From Saprospiraceae bacterium (GTDB lineage Bacteria; Bacteroidota; Bacteroidia; Chitinophagales; Saprospiraceae): a DNA stretch of 64,000 bases. This document shows, in pieces, positions 27,996 to 36,031 of this stretch (position 1 is its first letter; each line of letters opens with the position of its first letter). The notes beneath the pieces were generated by a model. It ran no database searches. It saw nothing but the letters and a program-made list of their open reading frames with translations, and had not been told where the DNA came from. The position numbers and the translations under genes were made by a program. The stretch lies in the NCBI GenBank assembly GCA_028285085.1, contig JANQQI010000087.1, forward strand, positions 186,001 to 250,000, in the 5' to 3' direction.

Positions 27996-28463
27996 ATGAA
28001 AAAAGTATTCACTTTACTAGCTATGTTAACCTTGTTTGCGGGTGTATCGTTAGCTCAGGTAGACGCAACTACCTCAGAAACTGATGGCGCGCAGATGGAA
28101 TTCGAAACAATGGTGATGGATTATGGTGAAATCGAGCAGAATTCCGACCCACTCCGAAAATTCAATTTTAAAAATACAGGCAATCAACCTCTCGTCATTT
28201 CTCACGCAAAAGGAAGCTGCGGTTGTACCGTTCCGGTTTGGCCTAAAGAGCCAATCATGCCAGGAGAAGAAGCGAACATCGAAGTACGCTACGATACAAA
28301 GCGAATTGGAAAATTCGTTAAGAAAGTGACTTTGACTACCAACGCGCTGAATAGCGAAGATGGTAAAATCGTTTTGACGATTAAAGGTAAAGTCAACAAA
28401 AAAGCGCCAGAGCCGGAAGGTGTTCCTGCTAGCTCTCCTAGCATCCTCGGTGGTTCTAACTAA
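27996..28463 (+). CDS. Secreted DUF1573 protein
   Basis: 155 residues with a signal peptide ending GVSLAQ. The DUF1573 (ASPM-SPD-2-Hydin-like Ig) domain covers about 35-135: DYGEIEQNSDPLRKFNFKNT, PLVISHAKGSCGCTVPVWP and PGEEANIEVRYDTKR are the family landmarks, including the CGC motif. Molecular function of this very common Bacteroidota family is unknown. Single gene, closed by a strong terminator. Confidence 0.92.
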   Translation: MKKVFTLLAMLTLFAGVSLAQVDATTSETDGAQMEFETMVMDYGEIEQNSDPLRKFNFKNTGNQPLVISHAKGSCGCTVPVWPKEPIMPGEEANIEVRYDTKRIGKFVKKVTLTTNALNSEDGKIVLTIKGKVNKKAPEPEGVPASSPSILGGSN

Positions 28464-28479
28464 GCGCATTACCACCAAC

Positions 28480-28520
28480 AAAAAAGCCCGATTCTAGTGA
28501 CACTGGAATCGGGCTTTTTT
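28480..28520 (+). terminator. Strong Rho-independent terminator after the DUF1573 gene
   Basis: A near-perfect palindrome (arms AAAAAAGCCCGATTC / GAATCGGGCTTTTTT plus inner pairs) begins 17 bases after the stop and ends in a T-run. Confidence 0.93.
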
Positions 28521-28683
28521 GTTGCCCTTAGTCTTCCTCAATCTATTCTAAAATAGTGGGATTTCACGCTTTAAGCGTATCGTTACAAACTAAAGTTATA
28601 GGCTAATTCTAGTCAACAAAAATGCTGAACTATGGTTGGTACAAAGAAGGTTATCTTTTCGAGTCATAGCCTAGCTTTGAGGG

Positions 28684-28717
28684 CAAAAAAGAAAACCCTT
28701 GCTATGATAGCAAGGGT
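28684..28717 (-). terminator. Minus-strand terminator-like hairpin
   Basis: A perfect 10-bp stem (28695-28704 and 28708-28717) with a 3-base loop is followed on the minus strand by TTTTCTTTTTT. No annotated minus-strand gene ends here; the nearest would have to start in the empty region to the right. Layout resembles the hairpin elements at 42548-43119. Confidence 0.55.
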
Positions 28718-29377
28718 CTCTAACCCAAACAAATAAACACAAAAACTACTTTTAAAATAATTATGATGTTACAAACATAATGCCTTTTTATTTTACTACC
28801 AACTTTCACCCTCTTTTTTTGTGACATTAATAATCAACTATTTCACAAAAAGATGCCGTGTTCCAAAGAAATAAACATCTTTAAGTCAAAGGGGAAAGAC
28901 GAGCTAACTCCACTATCAAGCTTTGATCTAAGCTAACATAAGAGTAAAGCTCTCACCGAACATAACCTATTGTATTTCAACACAAAACATCCTAATCAAT
29001 ACCGAATACACTAGGTTTAATTCGTACTCCATTCATTTATCATTTAAAATACAATAAATCGAGCATTCTATTCTTTCAAAAAACGAAAAGGTCGTGACGT
29101 CGAATTTAGTTGGCAATGTCGTATTGTCTCTACTCTTTTTAGTGACAAATATTTCTTACTAATGCCTCTTGTCCTCATCTAATTTACGGATAAACCAGTA
29201 ATTTTCCCACGATCTAAGGCAAATCATTGCTTATTCAATTCATTATTAATTTTCTATATTGTTGCTGAGAAAATCAACAATGTCGGGTATAAATTGACTT
29301 TATGAAGGGTAAGTCAAGGGCTAATTTTCACCGCAAGCCATAGCTCGACAATCTATTCATCATTAAGTCTGTCGTTC

Positions 29378-31789
29378 ATGAAAATAGTAAAGTTCGGGCT
29401 AGTTGTATTAGTTACTTTAGGTTTGATCATCGTATTGGATCGCCCTTTAGCTATAGGAGAAAAGCAGTTGCCTCCCTTAGGGCGCTTCCTGAATCCCTTC
29501 TCCGGGTTCTGGCAAAATGCAGAATCTATAAAACAAAAAGATCAACAGCTAGACTTAGAAGGCTTGTCAGCGCCCGTTCGAGTAGTATATGACGAACGAC
29601 ACGTTCCACATATTTTTGCGGAATCAAACGCTGATTTATTTCGAGTCCAAGGCTACGTAACTGCTCAACACCGACTGTGGCAGATGGATGTGACGACGCG
29701 CATGGTCAGCGGTCGCTTAAGCGAAGTAATGGGCGAACGATTACTAAAACGCGACCAGCTACAACGCCGCCGAGGCCTTCCCTACGCCGCAGAAAACACG
29801 CTGGCATCCTGGAAAAATCATCCCGAAGAAATGCAATTGCTCGAAGCCTTTACCGATGGTGTCAATCAGTACATTAATAGTCTTTCGCCCGGTGAGTCTC
29901 CATTAGAATTCAAACTATTGAATTATGAACCCGAGCCCTGGTCCGTATACAAATCTGCATTATTGATCAAATCTATGGCCCTGACGCTTTGCAGTCGTGA
30001 AAACGATATTGAAAGCACTAATACCCGCCAGCTACTGGGACCAGAAGTTTTTGATGCCCTGTACCCGGAGTACAATCCTAAGCAAACGCCAATTGTTCCT
30101 TCCGGTACGGCGTGGGAATTTGATACTTTAAGTACCGAAAAAGCTGATCCGATTCTAATCGGTGCCATTCCCCATCAGCCGTATGAAAAGGTACCCGCGC
30201 ACGTTGGTAGTAACAATTGGGCGGTAGCGGGTAGTAAGACTAAATCCGGGAATCCTATCTTATGTAACGATCCACACCTTAAATTAAGCCTTCCCTCTAT
30301 TTGGTTCGAAGTTCAATTGCATACGCCTGAGATGAATATTTATGGGGTATCGTTGCCCGGGTTTCCAGGAATTGTCATTGGTTTTAATGGCCATATAAGT
30401 TGGGGGATGACCAATGTTGGTCACGACGTTTTGGACTGGTATCAAATTAAATGGGCTGATCAAAGTCGAATACAATATTACCTCGACGGGGAAGCCATTC
30501 CGGTAAGTACACGCATCGAAACCTATAAGCTGGCGGATGGACAAACGGTGATCGACACGGTCCGCTATACCAAATGGGGACCTATTGTCTACGAAGACGA
30601 AAATCATCCACAACGTGATATGGCGATGCGTTGGTTAGCTCACCAAGGGGGCTCAAATGAACTACGCATGGCCTTAGATCTGGCACAAGCACGTGACTTT
30701 AATGCTTTCGAAGCCGCTATCAGTCAATTCCATACACCGGCGCAAAACATGATTTTTGCCTCCCAAAATGGTGAAATTGGTATTAAAGTCCAGGGCACCT
30801 TGCCGCTACGTGCACCACAAGAAGGCCGTTTTATTTTAGATGGTTCAAATTCTACTGCTGGCTGGTCTGGTACAATCCCTTTGGACCAAAATCCAAAAAT
30901 TTACAATCCTGAACGCGGTTACGTTGGCTCAGCCAATCAGCATTCCACCGCTCCCGACTATCCCTATTATTATCTCGGTAACTTTGAGGATTATCGAGGT
31001 CGTACGCTCGATATGATGTTAGATAGTCTAACGGATATTGGTGTAGAAGAAATGATGCAGCTTCAAGCCAATAATTTCAGTATGAAGGCACACGATGCTC
31101 TACCAGCAATGCTGCAGTACATGGACAACGGAAGTAGTGACGCTAACGCACAACCTTATCTGGATAGCTTGCGTTCATGGGATTTCAACTATCATGGACA
31201 TCTGATTAGTCCGGTTTGGTTCGAAACCTGGTTTGATCATTTTTATACCTTGGTTTGGGATGAAATCGAAAGTGCCGAAACCAAAAGTGGCGTCACTTTA
31301 CTTTATCCCGAATCCTGGAGAACGATTGAACTCCTTGAGACGGAGCCAGATCACCCCTTCTTTGATCGAAAAGGGACCCCGGAAACCGAAACAGCGGGAG
31401 ATCTGGTGCGGCTGGCCTTTACTCGTACGTTCGAAGAACTTCAGGAAAATCCAAACGCTAAATGGCAGGATCATAAAGGCACGCATATTCCTCACCTCAG
31501 CCGATTACCTGCCTTGGGCCGTGGTAAGCTTCCCGTGGGAGGGCACGGCAGTGCCCTCAACGCGATCAAGCGCGATTTTGGGCCATCATGGCGGATGGTT
31601 GTAGAAATGGGGCAGCCCCTCCGAGCCTACGGTGTCTATCCCGGAGGGCAATCCGGTAATCCTGGTAGTCCACATTACGACGATATGATTGACAAGTGGG
31701 TCAAGGGCGAATACTTTTCGCTCCACTACATGCAAAATGCTGATGAAAAATTAGATAATATTTCTACGACAACACAAACATTCGAATAA
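29378..31789 (+). CDS. Penicillin acylase family (S45) amidohydrolase
   Basis: 803 residues, Ntn-hydrolase precursor. An N-terminal hydrophobic segment (6-22) suggests export or membrane anchoring. The alpha part carries VYDERHVPHIFAES and GYVTAQHRLWQMD. The autocatalytic cleavage site is in HVGSNNWAVAGS, making Ser278 the likely N-terminal nucleophile of the beta chain, with NDPHLKL behind it. Such enzymes hydrolyse acyl amides, including beta-lactams and acyl-homoserine lactones; the substrate here is unknown. The next gene starts one base after its stop. Confidence 0.92.
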   Translation: MKIVKFGLVVLVTLGLIIVLDRPLAIGEKQLPPLGRFLNPFSGFWQNAESIKQKDQQLDLEGLSAPVRVVYDERHVPHIFAESNADLFRVQGYVTAQHRLWQMDVTTRMVSGRLSEVMGERLLKRDQLQRRRGLPYAAENTLASWKNHPEEMQLLEAFTDGVNQYINSLSPGESPLEFKLLNYEPEPWSVYKSALLIKSMALTLCSRENDIESTNTRQLLGPEVFDALYPEYNPKQTPIVPSGTAWEFDTLSTEKADPILIGAIPHQPYEKVPAHVGSNNWAVAGSKTKSGNPILCNDPHLKLSLPSIWFEVQLHTPEMNIYGVSLPGFPGIVIGFNGHISWGMTNVGHDVLDWYQIKWADQSRIQYYLDGEAIPVSTRIETYKLADGQTVIDTVRYTKWGPIVYEDENHPQRDMAMRWLAHQGGSNELRMALDLAQARDFNAFEAAISQFHTPAQNMIFASQNGEIGIKVQGTLPLRAPQEGRFILDGSNSTAGWSGTIPLDQNPKIYNPERGYVGSANQHSTAPDYPYYYLGNFEDYRGRTLDMMLDSLTDIGVEEMMQLQANNFSMKAHDALPAMLQYMDNGSSDANAQPYLDSLRSWDFNYHGHLISPVWFETWFDHFYTLVWDEIESAETKSGVTLLYPESWRTIELLETEPDHPFFDRKGTPETETAGDLVRLAFTRTFEELQENPNAKWQDHKGTHIPHLSRLPALGRGKLPVGGHGSALNAIKRDFGPSWRMVVEMGQPLRAYGVYPGGQSGNPGSPHYDDMIDKWVKGEYFSLHYMQNADEKLDNISTTTQTFE

Positions 31790-31790
31790 G

Positions 31791-32138
31791 ATGAAAAAAG
31801 ATATCCTAGCCGTCGGATTATTTATCCTACTTGGATTCCTACTCCAAAGCTTTTTTAGTCTTTGGTCCATTGCTATTTTGGGATTGATCTTCGGTTGGTT
31901 AATCAACCGTTCTAATGGCCATACCTTTTTGCTCGGCGGGCTAGCCGTTTTTTTGCTTTGGGGCGGTTACGCTTTTTGGCTTGATAGTGCTAATGCTGGC
32001 ATTCTTTCGGCCCGCATCGGAAAGCTACTCGGGAATTTACCTCCTTTGGGATTGGTATTACTCACGGCCTTCCTCGGAGGCATCGTCGGAAGCTTCAGTG
32101 CGCTCAGTGGCAGTATGGCGCGCAAGCTGTTTTTGTAA
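31791..32138 (+). CDS. Small integral membrane protein, unknown
   Basis: 115 residues with about four hydrophobic segments (roughly 5-20, 24-40, 45-63, 85-105) and a basic C-terminus. No family recognised. One base separates its ATG from the stop of the penicillin acylase gene, so the two are cotranscribed and perhaps functionally linked. Confidence 0.75.
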   Translation: MKKDILAVGLFILLGFLLQSFFSLWSIAILGLIFGWLINRSNGHTFLLGGLAVFLLWGGYAFWLDSANAGILSARIGKLLGNLPPLGLVLLTAFLGGIVGSFSALSGSMARKLFL

Positions 32139-32220
32139 AATGTATTGACATTTTCTAATAAATTGCTTTAATAGTAATCAGTAATAATATTTGAATAGCC
32201 ATTCCATATAAAGCATCAAA

Positions 32221-32610
32221 ATGATCTCCGAAGAAGAAAAATATCGCTTGGCTAAAAAGCGCGTAGGTAAAAAAAAGGGATTTTACGGCCATCTGGCAAG
32301 TTATGTCGCTGTTAATACGGTCTTCCTGATCGTAACCTATATGGAAGGCGAAGGCTTTCAATGGGTTTATGTCATGATGTTTTGGGGTATCGGCCTGATT
32401 ATGCACTATCTGAGGGTCTTTGGATTTCCCGGCAAAGACAGCGCTCTCAGTGCCGAATGGGAAGCTCGAGAAATACAAAAGGAACTGGGGAAACTAGATC
32501 GTCAGCATGGCCCTTCAGTAGATCAAGATATTACTACCCCCGATGACGAACTCGAGTTAAAAGAATTTCGCAAAATGCGGAAAGAGTGGGATGATAAAGA
32601 TTTTGTGTAA
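32221..32610 (+). CDS. 2TM domain protein
   Basis: 129 residues. A basic start (EEEKYRLAKKRVGKKKGF) leads to two membrane helices (about 23-40 and 46-65) with YGHLASYVAVNTVFL between, the pattern of the 2TM family (PF13239). The C-terminal half is charged and cytoplasmic (ELELKEFRKMRKEWDDKDF). In other Bacteroidota such domains are often found near LytTR regulators, but none is adjacent here. Function unknown. Confidence 0.85.
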   Translation: MISEEEKYRLAKKRVGKKKGFYGHLASYVAVNTVFLIVTYMEGEGFQWVYVMMFWGIGLIMHYLRVFGFPGKDSALSAEWEAREIQKELGKLDRQHGPSVDQDITTPDDELELKEFRKMRKEWDDKDFV

Positions 32611-32889
32611 AATAGCTTCTAATAATTTGCTCAATAGCTGACAATTACAAATAACATTTTCCCTACATCTTTTTAATAAATCCAAAGGGTTTATTAAATT
32701 TGTCATTATAGGCAGCAAGTCATAGGTTTCTCTCAGAAGCCAATTAATGCTTTATTTATGCTCTTAACCGACTTACTGCCAATACATAAACTACTTCCCG
32801 CTCTTGGAACACCTCTTCCTTTAATGCGCGTACTATTGCAGTCTACGCCAGTCAATTTATTGTTCCAACACCCAAACAAGCTGTCTAAT

Positions 32890-33531
32890 ATGAAAAAAAC
32901 AATATTACTTGGCCTTTTTTGTAGTACCCTTTTGACCGCTGCTGCCCAAAGTCAACAACTACTTGAGCTCCAGCATTTGGAAGAAGTCACACCGCCAAAT
33001 CACCAATTACTTTTCTTTAGTTTAAAAATTGAAGATCCAAAAATATTACACGAGCAACGCCCCGATTGGTCAGATGCAGTACTACTCACTAATGATCAAG
33101 ACACTTTTCAGGTAAAAGCCCTTTATCATCCTATCTATAAGGAAGTTTGGATTCACTTTTTTAATGCCACTTATCGATTATATCCACAAAAAGTACTTGG
33201 CATCGCTATCGGAGAAAAGACTTATGTGAGTTTGGAGTACCAAAATAATGATCAACTCTACTGTGGGTATTTTGAATTACTGAGTGAAGGTGTTCCAGCA
33301 CTACTGCGCACACCTAATGTACCCCACAGCAAAAAACGAACAGCTTATTGGGTGAAATCCTTTGATAATCCCCCTACCCCATTTTCACCGTCTAATAAGT
33401 CTATTCTAAAACTCTTTACTCGACACAAGGCAAAAATTGAGCACCTGCTAAAAAGCAAGCAACTCAACGCTAAAAAGGCAGAAGACTTAGTCTATCTTTT
33501 TGACTACTATCACGAACTGAATAAACGTTAG
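32890..33531 (+). CDS. Secreted protein of unknown function
   Basis: 213 residues from the ATG at 32890, which begins a clear signal peptide (MKKTILLGLFCSTLLTAAAQS). The frame is open 44 codons further upstream from 32758, but that part looks non-coding (leucine/proline-rich). The mature protein is mixed alpha/beta with a lysine-rich C-terminal helix region (KHKAKIEHLLKSKQLNAKKAEDLVYLFDYY-like). No family recognised. Transcribed alone ahead of tex. Confidence 0.7.
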   Translation: MKKTILLGLFCSTLLTAAAQSQQLLELQHLEEVTPPNHQLLFFSLKIEDPKILHEQRPDWSDAVLLTNDQDTFQVKALYHPIYKEVWIHFFNATYRLYPQKVLGIAIGEKTYVSLEYQNNDQLYCGYFELLSEGVPALLRTPNVPHSKKRTAYWVKSFDNPPTPFSPSNKSILKLFTRHKAKIEHLLKSKQLNAKKAEDLVYLFDYYHELNKR

Positions 33532-33587
33532 CCGACTCTACCTTATAGAATCTTGTTGATCTGAACTTGTCTTTTCAAGCTTGATCG

Positions 33588-33618
33588 TTGTCCATTTAGC
33601 TGGCAATAATTACCTTTG
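33588..33618 (+). promoter_or_regulatory. Promoter of tex
   Basis: TTG (33588-33590), 20-base spacer, TACCTTTG (33611-33618): both parts of the Bacteroidota sigma-A consensus at correct spacing. Transcription would start near 33625, about 18 bases before the ATG at 33643. Confidence 0.75.
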
Positions 33619-33642
33619 CGCGCGTTTAAAAACAATGGTCAA

Positions 33643-35772
33643 ATGAGTCAGGACAAGCATTTAAACATTATCGCTGAGCGATTAGGATTACCTGTTACTA
33701 AGGTAAATAGCACGATTCGCCTGTTATCTGAAGGCGCTACCGTTCCCTTTATCGCCCGCTATCGTAAGGAAGCAACCGGTTCCTTGGATGAGGTTCAAAT
33801 CAGCGAGATCAAAACACAAAAAGGCAAGCTGGATGAGCTGGAGAAGCGTCGCGAAACGATCCTCAAAGCCATTGAAGAGCAAGGTAAGCTCACGGATACA
33901 CTGCGCGACCGAATTATCAGCACGTACGACTTGACGGAGCTAGAAGATATTTACCTGCCTTATAAACGCAAACGTAAAACCCGAGCCTCCGCAGCACGTG
34001 AAAAAGGCTTAGAGCCCCTGGCCAAGACGCTCTTTGCACAACAAGCCGATGATGTGGAACGACTCGCCACCAACTATCTTTCAGATGATGTAGCTACTAC
34101 TGAAGATGCCTTACAAGGTGCACGGGATATTATCGCCGAATGGTTCAATGAAGACGAAAAAGTCCGTAATCGCGTCCGTCAAATCTTTAAGCGCGAAGCT
34201 ACCATTCGTTCTAAAGTGGCACGCGGTAAAGAAGAGGAAGGGGCAAAATACCGCGATTATTTTGCTTTCGAAGAGCCACTCAAAAAATGTCCTTCTCATC
34301 GCTTGCTAGCGATCCGCCGCGGCGAAGAAGAAGGCTTTTTACGCGTCTACGTCGCCCCTGACGAAGAAGAAACGATCTACCAGCTAGAACGATCACAGAT
34401 CAAAGGCCGCTCCGCCAGTAGCGAGCAAGTCAAACTTGCGCTGCAAGATTGCTACAAACGCTTACTCTCTCCTTCGATCGAAAATGAATTCCGCAATCTA
34501 TCTAAGGAAAAAGCAGATGCAGAAGCCATTACTGTATTTGCGGATAACCTGCGAGAGCTATTGATGGCGGCCCCGCTGGGCCAGCGTAGTGTTCTGGCTA
34601 TCGACCCCGGTTACCGAACCGGTTGCAAGGTGGTCTGCCTCGACCAGAGTGGTCATTTGTTGTACAATACAGCTATTTATCCACATCCACCACAGTCCAA
34701 AAGTGCCGAGGCACAAGACCGCATCCGGGCGCTCGTGGATCGCTACGATTTGCAAGCTATTGCCGTAGGAAATGGTACGGCCGGCCGAGAAACCCTCTCA
34801 TTGTGCCAAGCGATTCGTTTTGAACGCTCGATTGCTATTTTTATGGTCAACGAAAGCGGTGCATCTATTTATAGTGCTTCCGAGATTGCCCGCGAGGAAT
34901 TCCCTTCGGAGGATGTTACCGTTCGTGGTGCTGTCTCTATTGGTCGCCGCCTAATGGATCCTTTAGCAGAGTTGGTTAAAATCGACCCCAAATCGATTGG
35001 AGTAGGTCAATATCAACATGATGTCAATCAAACCCAACTGAAGGAAAGTCTTGATCAAACTGTAGAAAGTTGTGTAAACGCGGTAGGTATCAATATTAAT
35101 ACCGCCAGCAAACACCTACTCACTTACGTCTCTGGCCTCGGCCCGAGTCTGGCGCAAAACATTGTAACTTATCGAATCGAAAATGGCACCTTCAGCTCCC
35201 GCGCTCAACTACGTAAAGTACCACGCATGGGCGATAAGGCCTTCGAACAAGCAGCTGGTTTTCTCAGGATACGTGGGGCGAAAAATCCGCTGGATAATAC
35301 CGCAGTGCACCCGGAAAGTTATCATATCGTAAAACAAATGGCTACTGACCTGAATAGCAATGTAAGTGAATTGATCGCAAATCCCTCTTTAAGACAGCGG
35401 GTCGACCTTCGGCGATATACCACCGACCAGGTGGGACTCCCCACCTTGCAGGATATCATGAAAGAACTGGAAAAACCTGGGCTTGACCCACGAGGAGAAG
35501 CGCGTGCTTTCGAATTCGCCAAGGATATTCACAGCATGGAGGATTTGCAAATTGGGATGGTGCTACCGGGCCTGATCACTAATGTGACCAACTTTGGCGC
35601 CTTTGTAGATATCGGCATTAAGCAAGACGGGCTGGTCCATATCTCACAATTGGCGGATCGCTTTGTAAAGAATCCAGCGGATGTTGTCAAAGTACAGCAA
35701 GAAGTCCGCGTTCGAGTCGTAGAAGTGGATATTGCACGCAAGCGGGTAAGCCTTTCCATGAAAGGTTTGTAA
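33643..35772 (+). CDS. tex: Tex family RNA-binding transcription accessory protein
   Basis: 709 residues. N-terminal helical domain with GATVPFIARYRKEATGSLDEVQI and DLTELEDIYLPYKRKRKTRA; YqgF/RNase H-like domain (about 315-450, VLAIDPGYRTGCKV); helix-hairpin-helix (about 480-560, VGININTASKHLLTYVSGLG); C-terminal S1 domain (about 630-705, VTNFGAFVDIGIKQDGLVHI). Tex binds nucleic acids and associates with transcription. The frame reaches a TTG at 33616, but that TTG is part of the -7 promoter element, so ATG 33643 (MSQDKHLN) is the start. Confidence 0.95.
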   Translation: MSQDKHLNIIAERLGLPVTKVNSTIRLLSEGATVPFIARYRKEATGSLDEVQISEIKTQKGKLDELEKRRETILKAIEEQGKLTDTLRDRIISTYDLTELEDIYLPYKRKRKTRASAAREKGLEPLAKTLFAQQADDVERLATNYLSDDVATTEDALQGARDIIAEWFNEDEKVRNRVRQIFKREATIRSKVARGKEEEGAKYRDYFAFEEPLKKCPSHRLLAIRRGEEEGFLRVYVAPDEEETIYQLERSQIKGRSASSEQVKLALQDCYKRLLSPSIENEFRNLSKEKADAEAITVFADNLRELLMAAPLGQRSVLAIDPGYRTGCKVVCLDQSGHLLYNTAIYPHPPQSKSAEAQDRIRALVDRYDLQAIAVGNGTAGRETLSLCQAIRFERSIAIFMVNESGASIYSASEIAREEFPSEDVTVRGAVSIGRRLMDPLAELVKIDPKSIGVGQYQHDVNQTQLKESLDQTVESCVNAVGININTASKHLLTYVSGLGPSLAQNIVTYRIENGTFSSRAQLRKVPRMGDKAFEQAAGFLRIRGAKNPLDNTAVHPESYHIVKQMATDLNSNVSELIANPSLRQRVDLRRYTTDQVGLPTLQDIMKELEKPGLDPRGEARAFEFAKDIHSMEDLQIGMVLPGLITNVTNFGAFVDIGIKQDGLVHISQLADRFVKNPADVVKVQQEVRVRVVEVDIARKRVSLSMKGL

Positions 35773-36031
35773 TAAAGCTGACAGATCACACCGCTCTGGC
35801 TTCGGTTTTCGAACAAATGTCTGTAATTTTGCATAACTACCAATGCCGCTGGCAAGTGGCAACTTCTCATTCATAATACCTAACCTCAATTGAACCATTC
35901 GACCAAGAATGGATAAGTATGCCTTTTCGAGAATAGTTTTTTCTATCTCAAACTGTTCGGAAGGCTGATGAATGCTATATTATTAGTTTGAATAACAATT
36001 TGAATTCCTCAAATCAATAATAGATAGTTGT

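Larger units (their letters stand above)
28464..29377. other. Long intergenic region, 914 bases
   Basis: It holds the terminator at 28480-28520 and a second hairpin at 28684-28717 followed by an A/C-rich tail. The remaining 600 or so bases are AT-rich, with stop codons in all frames and no tRNA-like fold that I can see. A 7-bp inverted repeat ATTGTTG/CAACAAT lies about 29258-29282. Function unknown. Confidence 0.5.

Noticed and set aside
28620-28690. TTCGAGTC-containing stretch considered as a tRNA T-arm
   Set aside because: No acceptor stem or anticodon arm can be formed around it.
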